In this document: piece after piece, positions 23,330 to 34,140 of the stretch
How positions within the stretch are numbered: position 1 is the stretch's first letter
Layout of the letters: every line of letters starts with the position of its first letter
NCBI GenBank assembly: GCA_014218235.1
Contig: CM024761.1
Location: 95,291,648-95,355,647 of the forward strand
Direction: 5' to 3'
From: Colocasia esculenta
Lineage: Eukaryota > Streptophyta > Magnoliopsida > Alismatales > Araceae
Length of the DNA: 64,000 bases
Made by a program: the position numbers and the translations under genes
Notes under the pieces: generated by a model
Seen by the model: only the letters and a program-made list of their open reading frames with translations
What the model was told of the DNA's origin: nothing
The model's database searches: none

Positions 23330-24241
23330 GAGATAAAAGAAATATAATTAGCAGATGTTCAGTTATTATTTAAAACAAGATATGGTCTTTAATCTAGTTT
23401 AAAACTCCCACTATTTTCGACGAACTGCATATCCCTCAAATATGTAGGGGAGATGCCGACAATCTCCTAGTGGGGATCAGAATCTCAATGACTCATACCA
23501 TAACTTTGTGTATAGCACAACAAGTCATGACATGAACAAAGAGCACCCATCTCATGGGACTTGCAACCCTTTACAATATCTGATCACAATTCGGTCCCTG
23601 CATCTTTAATGACCTTGTGGATAGCACAACAAGCCATAAAGTGCAGTCTAAGCTTTACCATCGTTACTTAATGCAGATAGATTAGGATGTAGCCCTTGTG
23701 GATAACACAACAAAACTACACCGTGCCTCTACCTTGTTTACATGCATCCATATGCAATAGTTTAAGACTTATTTCACAATTAAGTGGGCCATGTGGAAAA
23801 CACAACAAACCCACTTAATTGTAATTTAAGTCATTAAACTATAACGATGGAGGACCACGCAACTATATTAAAATATATGTGCTACAGCTTAGAATTTTCA
23901 AAGAGGATTTTGAAATATTTTATCTTGGTCTCATCCTCTATGGTAGCATATATGAATATTCCATAATATTGCATAATACTATAATCTAGGATATCATAAA
24001 AGAATTTGCATCCCATATAAATTACAGTGGTCATGGATATTGCACAAGTTTTACTGGAGCCATAACAGTCAAACTACCATTACAAATCCAATATAACACT
24101 TATACTGGTAAACCTGCAAACACAATAGCATAAGAGAACTTGTTCCAACGCCATCTCTTATTGCAGTAGCGGATCATCCTCGCCATCAATCGTTCCTCAC
24201 GAATAGAATTACATCAAATAAAATTGCATGTACATTTTGTA
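23330..24241 (-). other. Copia 5' leader with degenerate repeats
   Basis: Non-coding sequence upstream of copia gag. Four copies of a word like TGTGGATAGCACAACAAG (plus strand) occur at about 23510, 23610, 23695 and 23795, spaced roughly 85-105 bases apart, each in a longer similar block. No primer binding site is found before the boundary at 24241, where a different element begins. Confidence 0.6.
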
Positions 24242-27200
24242 TGTAAGGCCCTCGAATTTTGTTGTATTATTTTATTACGTGTAAATAATTCATGCTTGTG
24301 TATGCATAGAATGTACATATCTACGTACGTATTAACTAGTTATACTTATGTGTGCATGTGTGTAATTAGTAGTAAATAGTGTATGAACTGCGTGGTGGTA
24401 GTGTGTACATGATAGTATATGTATGGCATGTATATACGTATAAGTTAAGCATGGATTTTCTACATGTTTTGAGTTCTGGCCGAAGGACCCAATTGGCGTC
24501 GACATGGATGGACGTCTATGCTGAGTCAGCATCCACCTCGATGGACGCCATACTTAAGTCAACGTCCATTGATATGGACGTTAAGATCTCTGACCTGCAT
24601 GCATTGCAGACCCCGAAACTCCGGGGAAAGCAAGCCTAGCCATTGGGGAGATGTCCCCAACAGCTAGCAAGCCTTCACATCACCTCTCCGGGGTTCCCCA
24701 AACCCCTCTCCTATAAACCAAACTCCTTCTGCACCAGAAAGAGTTCTCTTTGGCTCTTTGCAAAGAGGAGAGAAACCCTAGCTTCTGTGAGAAAGACATG
24801 AACTTGGCATGCTTGAATCCGGCGACTGAAGGCTTCTTCCGGTGATCCGCTGCTACTAGGAGGGAGTCTGGACCTTGGGGAAGGCTTCCCCAACACTGGA
24901 CTGAAGCTTGCATCGATTGAGAACCAGGAGGAAGGAACTTTTGGAGACTTCGTGGGACTGCCCAAGGAGAGCTTCAACAACAACTTAGATCCCTTTGGAG
25001 GTTTTTAAAAAGGCAAGTACCCTACCCACTTCGTCCATGTATGTGTCTAGGAGGTTTCTATTATTTTTTACAGATTTTCCTCGTGTCCTAGATCCTCACA
25101 TTCCCCTGTTATTTGGAGCTCGGTCTGTGTTCTTGCACAGACAGGAACTTGCCGTCAAGGCCCTTGCCGCCAAGATCTTCAGTCTGCGTCCAGCGATCTT
25201 GCCGTCCGACTCCTTGAACGGCCAGACACTGCCGCTAAGTTCTTCAGTGCAGAACAGTAAACTGTTCCGCCTTAAATAAGTATTTTTTGGACTTTGACGC
25301 ATGTGGATATAGTGTAATTTTTATATGTTATGTAAAATAGATAATGTGATGTGTGTGGAAATTTCTGTGATTTTCTGTGGATGGCACAAATTATTAGATT
25401 TATTTAAATACATGTTGAGGAAAAGGGATTTTGCATGATTCACCTACTGTCTACATGATTCCTGAGGAATTAAATGCCCTAGATTTTTCTATACCATGTG
25501 TATATGAGTCAGTTCATATCCTGCAAGTTTGAGAATTTGTTCATGTTCATATGATTTACTGTAATTTCTGCAATGGAAATAGAAAGCATGAGTAGGTCAT
25601 TCGAAATTTACAATAAACTGTATGTTGTGCAATAAATTCGGGGAAAATTCCTATAACATTGTGTATGATAAATTCAGATCTGTGAAATGTCCAATCTGAG
25701 ATTCATGTTATGTTCCATGACAAATTGAATTATGAATGGCATACAATTGAATGTTTTAATTTCTGTAAATGCAATGTGACTCGGAAAAATCTGGAAATTT
25801 TCATGTGTGGTCATAAACCTGCAACCAGTATGTGCTTAAAATTTCACGTGATTTGGATAACATAAATGGTATTATGAGAATTCCATGCGAAAACGAATGA
25901 TAAATGCATGTTTATCATGAATGTGGTTTGATTAGGCATTTTCAGCCTGATTAGTGTAAGTATTGAATGTTTAAAGTCTGTCAACAGTAGTATCATGATT
26001 AGGAAAACAGAGCCATGTGTGTAAGTGAAAGAATGTAAAGACATGTGTAATATGTACGTTAAAAATCGAAATGTGTAATGTGTAAAAGTGTGTGCCATGT
26101 GTGACACTGCTTCAATAGAGGGCTGTGGAACCAGACCATGGAAAAGTCCCCATGGGAAGGTTCAATGTGTTAAGATCTTAAGCACATTAGGATGAAATCC
26201 TGGAGGTGGACAAGTACCACTGGTTAGGGTGGAGACTTGTTCTCCCGACCTGCGCAGTCCAAGAGTCGTCACTATATTGCCTAGGTGACGTTTATGTGTA
26301 TGTGTTATGTGATGTGACCTTCTAATGGTGGTTTGGACTATGTGTCACGACACTAAATTGGGAAATGTTAATGTGACTATGTGTAAATTGTGTTGTGTGA
26401 ACATGTGTAAATGTGAAATGTGTAAAAAGAGAACTATGTGATTGAGTAAATGTGTAAACATGTGAAACCATTTTGTTAAATTGTGGAATTGTGGTCCATG
26501 ATATGTTAATGTGGAATTATGTTATGACAGCAACCTAGTTGTGTTATAAGAATGTTTTATATACGTAAAGATGCATAGAATCCATGCTAGGAACAATTCT
26601 TCCTTATGTGTAAACTTCTCCATGTTTAAGTGCTATCATGTTGTAGATTAATCAGGAATGTAACTCTCATGTGATAGAATGTGAATTGCTAAATCCATGT
26701 CAAAACATAAACCTTAAAGTGTATAAATGATAATGTACATGTGTAATATTGTGTAGAAACCATGATAGGAATGCTTCCTTTTATGTAGGCAAGAACCCCA
26801 TGTTTGGTTGCTTCCATGTTATAGCCTTATTTGAAAGGTAGCTTTCATGTGATTACAAGAGTAGAAAACATGTGATAGGATGTTTATTTTGGAATGTCTT
26901 AAACCATGTACGATGTGTTACAATTTTGTAGAATTGTCATGATAGGTTGTCTCTTATAATGTTCAAGCATGATATATGTTTTACTTTCTGAATTGGAATG
27001 AAAAACCTACTATGATATATGCATGTATGATGTGTGTGGTGTTATTTTTTGAGTCTTTTAGACTCATTCCTTGCTATTGCGTACAGGTTTAGTAGGTGAT
27101 ACACCTTTGGAGGAGACCCTGGAGAGCGACTCCGAGCGCGGGGAGTAGCTTGGCGGAGTTGTAGTTGTGACATTTTGACTTTCATAGTATGTAACAAGGC

Positions 27201-27482
27201 ATTGTAATAGACTATTAAGGAATTTGTGGACAAACTATGTATTTGAGTTTAGTATTTCATTATGTGGACTTTATTTCTCTTAAATTAGTCGTTTGAATCA
27301 TGTATGTTAAATGTGGATGATGAAATGAAGGCAAGTAGTTCTTTTTGCTTCCGCTACTCTGTGTTTATATTTATGAGCCTCTGAATCGTATGTTATTGTT
27401 TGGGTAAATGCCCCACTGTGATAACGTTCATTATACCGATGTGGGTTGGTATAACCATACCGGTATAATGAGGGTCGTCAAA
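24242..27482 (+). repeat. 5' LTR of chromovirus copy a
   Basis: It starts TGTAAGGCCCTCG and aligns along its length to 34141-37380. The last two bases are AA where the other copy has CA. It holds a CG-word island (about 24494-24575: GGCGTCGACATGGATGGACG and similar), a TATA box, and AG|GCAAGT at 25013, a possible GC-type splice donor. Confidence 0.93.
24711..24718 (+). promoter_or_regulatory. TATA box in the chromovirus LTR
   Basis: CTATAAAC is about 470 bases into the LTR and is preserved at 34611-34618 in the other LTR. A GC-richer leader with CTTCTGCACCAGAAAGAG follows. Position and preservation suggest it starts the element's transcript. Confidence 0.6.
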
Positions 27483-27487
27483 AGGAT

Positions 27488-27499
27488 TGGTATCAGAGC
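27488..27499 (+). other. Primer binding site
   Basis: TGGTATCAGAGC lies five bases after the LTR end and complements initiator tRNA-Met. Confidence 0.92.
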
Positions 27500-27885
27500 G
27501 ACCGGTTGAGATTGCACATGAATATATATGATCATCATCTTCATTACATGCTAAGTGTACATAGAAATGTCCACATGTGTAGAATTGATTAATAATGAAT
27601 GAAAAATAGATAAGGAAATGGTTAGGAAATAAATTAACGTAGCTCTAATGGTGGCTGAAATTTATTTCAGGCATGGCTTTGAGAGGTAGGCGTGGCGGAG
27701 CGTCGGCCCGTGAGGACGAGCCGAGACGTGAGGAGCGGACGGAGTAGCAAGCCCCGGTACCGCAGGGTCCTGTACTTCCCCCACCGCCGCCTGTGGATTA
27801 TGGAGTGTTCATGCAAGGTTTGGTGCAGGCCATGCAGAGGCAGGCCCACACCCAGGCTGCACTCCAGGCTCAGTTGGAGACTTAG

Positions 27886-27969
27886 GTTAGCATAATCAAT
27901 CAAAGTGTAGCCTGTTTTATTTAATTGTATGGTATTATGTTGAATGTGTATTATTGTTGTTGGATGTAG
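27886..27969 (+). other. Predicted gag intron 1, copy a (84 bp)
   Basis: GTTAGCATAATC to TTGTTGGATGTAG, between CTTAG (CTCAG in copy b) and CAGGCTCAAG. Joining is phase 0. An in-frame TAA inside the segment would end translation if it were retained. The equivalent intron is at 10178-10248 (minus) in the other family. Confidence 0.78.
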
Positions 27970-28164
27970 CAGGCTCAAGTACCAGCTCAGGACCATGGTG
28001 GAACTTCCATCATGGAAAGATTCAAGAGGATGCTACCACCCTCTTTTAAGGGGGAGAGCGATCCGTTACTAGCTGAGAGTTGGATGAGGGAGATTGAAAA
28101 GATCCTCCGAGCTATTAGGTGCGCGGATGAGGATAATGTTACTTTAGCCACCTATATGCTTCAG

Positions 28165-28253
28165 GTATGTGTTAGTTTTGTATGTTTGTATGTTCTATTA
28201 AGTTAGATTTTTTTAGATGGTGCTTATGAACGGTGTACTATAGGAAAAGTTGA
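28165..28253 (+). other. Predicted gag intron 2, copy a (89 bp)
   Basis: GTATGTGTTAG to GTACTATAG, directly after the codons for TYMLQ and before those for a KVDVWW-like segment. The donor GTATGT is strong. The length is not a multiple of three. It falls at the same residue as the 82-bp intron of the other family. Confidence 0.82.
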
Positions 28254-29036
28254 TGTATGGTGGGATTCATTACTACGTACACGGTTTGAAGACAGCGCGG
28301 TTGATGTTGCTTGGGACGAGTTCGTGAGGCTCTTTCGGGCCAAGTTCATCCCCGAGCATATTCAAGATCGGATGGAGGAGGAGTTCCTCTCTTTGACTCA
28401 AGGCTGCATGACCGTCCTGGAGTATGAGGCAAGGTTTGCAGAACATCTAAGTATGCACCTCACATTGTGGCTGATGAGCGCATAAAGGCGAAGAAGTTTG
28501 TGATGGGACTCAAACCATCACTGAGGATGAGGCTAGTGGAATTCGACCATCGTACTTTGGACGAGGCCCTTAGCGCTGCCTGTAGGAAGGAGGGTGAGAT
28601 GGAGCAATACCTTGAAGAGAAGAAGGCTTCGCAGAAGAGACCTGCAACTACGTTCCTGCGGTAGGACAAGAAGAAAGCGGTGTACCAGACACAGCAGCGA
28701 TCAGTAGCAGTGGGCAGTACTCAGGTACGCTCTGTACGTTCCCATGGTGTGAAGAAAGAGTGTCCCCATTGTGGGAAGACACATGGTGGTTCCGAGTGTT
28801 GGATGATTACGGGAAAGTGCTTGAATTGCGGAAGCAGAGACCACAAGATGAAGGATTGTCCGAGGCTCCAGCAGGGAGTCCAGCATGGAGCGCCAGCCCC
28901 AGCAACGGTAGCGATAGCAGCGCCAGCTACAGGAAGACCAGGAAGGCCTCGAGCCCCAGCTCGAGTGTTTGCTTTAGCATGCGAGGACGCCGAGCAGGCG
29001 TAGCATGTCACCGAAGGTACAATTTTACTTCTAGGT

Positions 29037-30220
29037 GTGCACGCTCGGGTTTTGTTTGATACGGGTGCTACCCACTCGTTCATTTCCGAGCCGTTCGCTA
29101 GGCAGTTAGCCCTAGAGTCAGGCATAGAGTCTGAGGAGTTAGAGGTCCCTTTGTCTGTGCACACCCCTGCGGGTACAGTATCGACTAGAAAGTGCGTTCC
29201 GTCGTTACCTGTGTGCATTGAGGATAGAATCCGTGAAGGGTGTTTCTTCTTGCTAAAGATGAAGGACTATGATGCTATTCTTGGTCTGGATTGGCTAGAG
29301 GAGCACTATGCATTAGTAGATTATCGTGGGAAGAGGATTGTTTTCTGCATTTCTGGTGAGGATGAGTTCTCTCATCCCTTGCCAAGGAACTTGGCGGGAA
29401 AGCTAGTCATCTCTGCCATGAAGGCGATGCGCATGGTAAACAAAGGTTGTGACACTTTTCTTGCCAGCGTGGTATTAGTACCAGAGGCTGATGAGTCACC
29501 TACTCTTGCAGAGATCGAGGTAGTGCAGGATTTTCCAGACGTGTTTCCTGATGATTTGTCTGGATTGCCACCAGATAGAGAGATAGAGTTCACCATAGAG
29601 TTGCTTTTGGGCACCTCTCCTATCTCGAAGGCTCCATATCGGATGGCACCTGCGGAGTTAGCCGAGTTGAGGAGGCAGTTGCAAGAGTTGCTAGATAAGG
29701 GATTTATTCCCCCTAGTGGTTCCCCTTGGGGCGCACCTGTATTATTCGTCAAGAAGAAAGACGGGTCACATAGGTTATGCATTGACAACAGAAAGCTGAA
29801 CCAAGTGACTGTGAAGAACAGGTATCCCTTACCTCGTATTGATGATTTGTTTGACTAGTTGCAAGATGCAACAGTCTTTTCTAAGATTGATTTGCGATCT
29901 GGTTATCATCAGTTGAGGATTCAGAGTGAGGATGTGTCCAAGACAGCATTCAGATCCCGTTATGGACATTATGAGTTGTTGGTTCTTCCTTTCGGGTTGA
30001 CCAATGCCCCTGCAACGTTCATGGATCTCATGAACAGGGTGTTTAGGCTGTATCTACATAGCTTTGTTGTAGTGTTTATTGATGATGTGCTGGTCAACTC
30101 TCCGGACGAGACCACACACCGTCAGTATTTGAGGGTAGTATTAGAGGTTCTCCGTGAGCACAAGCTATATGCAAAGTTCAGAAAGTGTGATTTCTGGTTG
30201 CGCGAGGTTCATCTTGTTGG
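29037..30220 (+). pseudogene. pol: Protease and reverse transcriptase, copy a
   Basis: The frame 29037-29858 begins ARVLFDTGATHSFIS, an intact aspartic protease active site (DTG at about 29058), then DYDAILGLDWLEEHYAL, and runs into RT: QDFPDVFPDDLSGLPP, PWGAPVLFVKKKDGSHRLCI. A TAG (29856, probably from CAG) separates it from 29859-30220: FSKIDLRSGYHQLRI, LPFGLTNAPATFMDLMN and FIDDVLVNS (catalytic, about 30075). RT breaks at about 30220 (EVHLVG) where a foreign segment starts and resumes at about 31938. Confidence 0.87.
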
Positions 30221-31937
30221 CCCTTTATGTACGGTAGCAAGGTAACCTAGAGGGGGGGGGGGTGAATAGGTTTTTCTAAACTCTGAAATCAAACGTGAAC
30301 ACTTAAAAGTTTGGTTAGTGTTAGTGTGATGAAGAGTGGCAGTACGAAAGGAAAAGAACAATCACACAAAAGGACACAAGAGATTTATCCTGGTTCGGCC
30401 CTTCCCACATAGAAGTCCTACGTCCAGTCCCCAAGCAAACTCTTGGGATTTCACTAAGCAAGGGTACAGTCCCCCTCAAGGACACTACAACACCCAGCAC
30501 CCTAGCTGGTCTTCTTCTCTTTCCCGGGCAAGAAGGCAGCCCACTTCTTTTCTAGGCTCAGAAGCAAACCTACTGGTACAAACCCCAGTGCGGTTCTGCT
30601 AGACACAAACCCCTAGCTGGGTTACACACTGTATACAGTCCTACAGCTGGACAGAAATCTTTCTTAGAAAAGAAAGATCAAACTGAGAGCTATTACAAGA
30701 TGAACACTCAGGACTTAGCTCATAGTCACAGACTCTCCCCAAGATTACAAAGAGCACAGGGAGAAAATGAAGAGAGAAGAAAGGAAGCTTGAAAGCGATG
30801 AAGACTTCTGCTTGAAAGCTTCTGTTGATTTTTGGCTCAAGCTCTTCTCTCTTTCTCTAAGTGTTTATGGCGTGAAGGTTCTTCTCACAGTTGTACACTC
30901 CTTGAAAAATATTCAGGAAAAGGTTCTTGTCTTTCTTCAACTATGCTTCATCTTTTATATGAGAGGCTTTTGAAAAGGATCCGATGAAGAGATCCGTTGG
31001 AGTTCTACCCGTTGCTCATCTCTTGTCTTGATCACTCTTGTGGTCTTCGAGGTCTGTGAGCATGGAAGAAAGTGTTAGCATCAAAGAGTGTTTACACGAA
31101 AGCTGTGCATGCTACTGTGTTTTTCTTAACATGCTAAAACTGATAAGTCATATCTTTTTCTGACAGGACTGAGAAATTACGCATGCAGCTTTTTGTCAAA
31201 AGATATTTGACTTTTCATTTAGGCGCAAAAAACACTTGAACATACAAGAGAAATCGATGTGAATAAGACTTATAAAATGGTTGTTCATTTATAAGAAAAT
31301 CGTTGCAAGATTATGAACAAATCGATGTGATCACTTATGAAATCGTTATGCAAGAAAATCGTTGTGATCACCTGAAGAAATCGATGTGATCACTTTTGAA
31401 ATCGTTATGAAGGGCAAATCGATGTGAGGGCAAATCATTGCGCTCACTTATGAAATCGTTACGAGACCCAAATCGATGTGAAACTTATCAAATCGTTATG
31501 AGAACGAAATCGATATGAGGGCAAATCGTTGTGGCTATAAATGGAATCGTTCTGAGATCGATTTCTTAACAAATCGTTATGGCCACTTAGCGAATCGTTC
31601 TGAGGTCGATTTCTAACAAATCGTTAAGGCCACTTAGCGAATCGTTCTGAGATCGATTTCTTAACAAATCGTTATGGCCACTTAGCGAAGTCGTTGTAGC
31701 GCTTTAAAATCAATTAAAACCAAATCGTTGTAGCGCTTATTAATTTTGGCACTTGAACTGAAATCGATGTATATTGATTAAACATCGATTTTATCATTTT
31801 AGTGCGCCATATTGCATCAATGTGAGACTCAGCATTTTGCTATGAGATTGATGCGACACAGTTGAAATAAAATATTCAATTTAAGTTACATCATAAATTT
31901 TGTTAGTACCAAAATATGAAGATAATAAAGAGTGGTT
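30221..31937 (+). mobile_element. Unclassified 1.7 kb insertion inside RT
   Basis: The RT text EVHLVG stops here and continues as HFLRHVISGAGVAVDPAK at about 31940, so about 1.7 kb is extra. The insert opens with TGTACGGTAGCAAGGTAACC and a G-run followed by TGAATAGG, and ends near TTGTTAGTACCAAAAT. The strand is assumed. It has no ORF with a recognisable domain. The right third is a minisatellite. A clear target duplication is not seen: the flanks share only GGTTCA. It may be a non-autonomous element or part of an LTR element, but I cannot assign it. Confidence 0.6.
31230..31750. repeat. Minisatellite of AATCGATGT / AATCGTTAT words
   Basis: Alternating words AAATCGATGTGA and AAATCGTTATGA recur about every 20-30 bases. 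Between about 31545 and 31690 a longer unit of about 48 bases (containing AAATCGTTATGGCCACTTAG and GAATCGTTCTGAG) is repeated nearly perfectly two to three times. Confidence 0.8.
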
Positions 31938-32630
31938 CAACACATTTCCTCAGGCATGTTATCTCCGGTGCTGGTGTTGCAGTTGATCCAGCAAAGGTTC
32001 AGGCAGTTATGGATTGGGAGACTCCCAAGACCCCTTCGGAGATTCGTAGTTTTTGGGATTGGCTGGTTACTATCGGCGATTCATTGAGGGATTTTCATCC
32101 ATCGCCGCCCCATTGACTCAGCTCACTAGAAAGGGAGTGAAGTTTGTCTGGTCCGAGAAGTGTGAGAGTAGTTTTCAATTGTTGAAGACTAAGCTCACGT
32201 CAGCTCCGGTGTTAGTCTTGCTGAGCATGTAGAGGGTTTTGCTATCTACATGGATGCGTCTCGGATTGGCTTAGGCTGTGTGTTAATGTAGCAAGGAAGG
32301 GTAGTGGCTTATGCTTCTAGTCAGTTGAAGGAGCATGAGAAGAACTATCCGACTCATGATTTGGAGCTCACAGCAGTGGTTCATGCACAAAAGATCTGGA
32401 GGCACTATCTTTATGGTGTCAGATTTGAGGTGTTTACCGACCACAAGAGCTTGAAGTATCTTTTCTTCCAAAAGGAATTAAACCTGAGGCAGAGAAGATA
32501 GATTGAGTTCTTGAAGGACTATGACTTCGACCTTCAGTATTACCCTGGGAAGGCGAATGTCGTAGCTGATGCCCTGAGTAGGAAGAGGCCATCTCTCCAG
32601 CAGGACTGGAAGATGTTGGAGGATGCAACT
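31938..32630 (+). pseudogene. pol: RT end and RNase H, copy a
   Basis: HVISGAGVAVDPAKVQAVMD and ETPKTPSEIRSF close the RT connection, then frames change (near 32060 and 32230). RNase H shows MDASRIGLGCVLM (32250-32285, first catalytic Asp present) with a TAG before QGRV, then MAYASSQLKEHEKNYPTHDL, FTDHKSLKYLF, a TAG where the family has Trp (RR*IEFL, about 32499) and YYPGKANVVADALSRK. Confidence 0.82.
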
Positions 32631-33896
32631 TGCGCATTATATGAGTTAGAGCCATCATTATGCCAGGCTTTGGTAGCTCAGTTATCCCTTAGGTCCTCGG
32701 TTTTGGATGAGGTGATCGAGCAACAGAAAGCCGACCCTAGACTTTTAGAGTTAGTGGGCAAGGCAGGCATTGCTCGTGATGAGGACGGTGTGATTAGATT
32801 CCATCACCGAGTGCGTGTCCCTGATTTGGTAGATGTCCGTGAGCATGTGTTAGCGGAGGCTCACAGGTCGAGATTCTCTATTCATTTGGGTAATGCTAAG
32901 ATGTACCAGGAATTGAAGAGGTCGTTTTGGTGGTCTGGCATGAAAAGGGATGTGGCAGATTATGTATCTAGGTGTTTAGTGTGCCAGCTAGTGAAGGCCG
33001 AGCGACAGCGACCATCGGGCCTTATGCATAGGATGGAGATCCCAGTGTGGAAGGGGGAAGCTGTCACTATGGACTTTGTTTCAGGTTTGCCTCGATCTAG
33101 AAGGGGCAATGACTCGATTTGGGTAGTTGTAGATAGATTCTCGAAGACTGCGCATTTCTTGCCTATGAAGAAGAAGCAGTCGGTTGAGAGTTTAGCTAGA
33201 TTGTATGTTAGTAGTGTGGTTAGATTGCATGGTGTGCCGAAGTCGATCATTTCGGATCGAGATCCGAGATTTACTTCGAGGTTATGGAATGGTCTTCAGC
33301 ATGCGTTTGGTTCGGAGCTGAACCTCAGTTCGGCATTTCATCCCCAGACAGATGGACAGTCCGAGAGGACTATCCAGACGCTCGAGGATATGTTGAGAGC
33401 GTGTGTACTGGATTGGAAGGATGATTGGGAGCGTCATCTACATCTAGTGGAGTTCGCATACAACAACAGCTTTCATGCGAGTATTGGTATGGCTCCATTT
33501 GAGGCGTTGTATGGTAGGCCTTGCAGATCTCCTTTATGTTGGGAGGAGACCGGTGATAGGCAGCTGATCGGTCTGGAGTTAGTTCAGGAGACTTCGGATA
33601 AGGTCCAGCTTATCAGGAAGAGGCTTGTTGCGGCGCAGGATAGGCAGAAGAGCTATGCCGACAACAGGAGGAAGGATTTGGAGTTCGAGGTAGGTGAACA
33701 TGTCTTCTTGAAGATATCACCTACTCGTGGTGTCATCAGATTTGGCAGGCATAGTAAGTTGAGCCCTAGATTCATTGGCCCGTATGAGATTCTCAGACGA
33801 TTGGGCAGCGTGGCGTATGAGCTAGCTTTACCCCCAGCTTTAGCTAGTGTTCATCCCGTTTTCCACGTTTCTATGTCCGAGATCCATCTCATGTGA
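32631..33896 (+). pseudogene. pol: Chromovirus integrase, copy a (open frame)
   Basis: This is the best-preserved pol region of the window: an uninterrupted frame from 32511 to 33896. The HHCC domain includes HRSRFSIHLGNAKMY and YVSRCLVCQ. The catalytic core has MDFVSGLPRSRRGNDSIWV, SDRDPRFTSRLWNG and HPQTDGQSERTIQTLED, so the D,D,E set is complete. The C-terminal part has LYGRPCRSPLCWEE and FLKISPTRGVIRFGR and ends HPVFHVSMSEI with a premature stop, where a one-base shift occurs before the chromodomain. Confidence 0.88.
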
Positions 33897-34095
33897 TTAG
33901 TCACGAGCCAGTGGAGATTCAACCAGATTTGTCATATGTGGAGCAACCAGTAGCTATTCTTGACCGAAGGTTCAGCATCTTCGGAACAAGGGTATTGCGT
34001 CGGTGAAAGTTCTGTGGCGGAACTTCTCGCGAGAGGAGGCTACTTGGGAGCTTGAGGATGCGATGAAGAAGAAGTATCCCTGTTTATTTGAGTAG
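33897..34095 (+). pseudogene. pol: Chromodomain, copy a
   Basis: Out of frame with integrase but readable: ISHEPVEIQPDLSYVEQPVA then ILDRRFQ-like text, then VLWRNFSREEATWELEDAM and KYPCLFE and a stop (about 34093). It matches the chromodomain at 5741-6061. At least two shifts separate the parts. Confidence 0.75.
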
Positions 34096-34124
34096 TTTTG
34101 TTTAAACTTCGAGGACGAAGTTTC

Positions 34125-34140
34125 TTTAAGGGGGAGAGGG
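34125..34140 (+). other. Polypurine tract, copy a
   Basis: TTTAAGGGGGAGAGGG directly precedes the TGTAAGG start of the 3' LTR. Confidence 0.92.

Larger units (their letters stand above)
17915..24241 (-). mobile_element. Ty1/copia retrotransposon, 5' LTR missing
   Basis: Minus-strand element with gag, protease, integrase, RT and RNase H in the order typical of Ty1/copia (integrase before RT). Its 3' LTR is at 17915-19393 with a polypurine tract beside it. On the other side the untranslated leader stops at 24241, exactly at the LTR of the chromovirus at 24242, so the 5' LTR and PBS are not in the window. A Tork-like affiliation is possible from the RT text (RSKRMLGLTQSMYIDTIVKR) but I am not sure of the lineage. 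Several stops and shifts make it non-autonomous. Confidence 0.85.
27673..29036 (+). pseudogene. gag: Chromovirus gag, copy a (three exons)
   Basis: Start ATG 27673 (MALRGRRGG) follows TTTATTTCAG. Exon 1 27673-27885 includes PPPPPVDYGVFMQ; exon 2 27970-28164 holds MERFKRMLPPSFKGESDPLL and ends TYMLQ; exon 3 begins at 28254. Exon 3 contains MTVLEYEARF and MGLKPSLRMRLVEFDHRT, then the zinc knuckle CLNCGSRDHKMKDC. One A fewer than copy b at the start of exon 3 (GAAAAG against GAAAAAG) shifts the frame, another shift occurs near 28445, and TAG stops replace CAG at several places. Confidence 0.85.

Noticed and set aside
28721..29218. 165-residue minus-strand frame in gag/protease of chromovirus copy a
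   Set aside because: It is the complement of the zinc knuckle and protease coding frame, with no motif of its own.
31230..31750. Minisatellite considered as a CRISPR array or centromere satellite
   Set aside because: Units are short, degenerate and few, confined to one insert, and not in a prokaryote; there is no long monomer array typical of centromeres.
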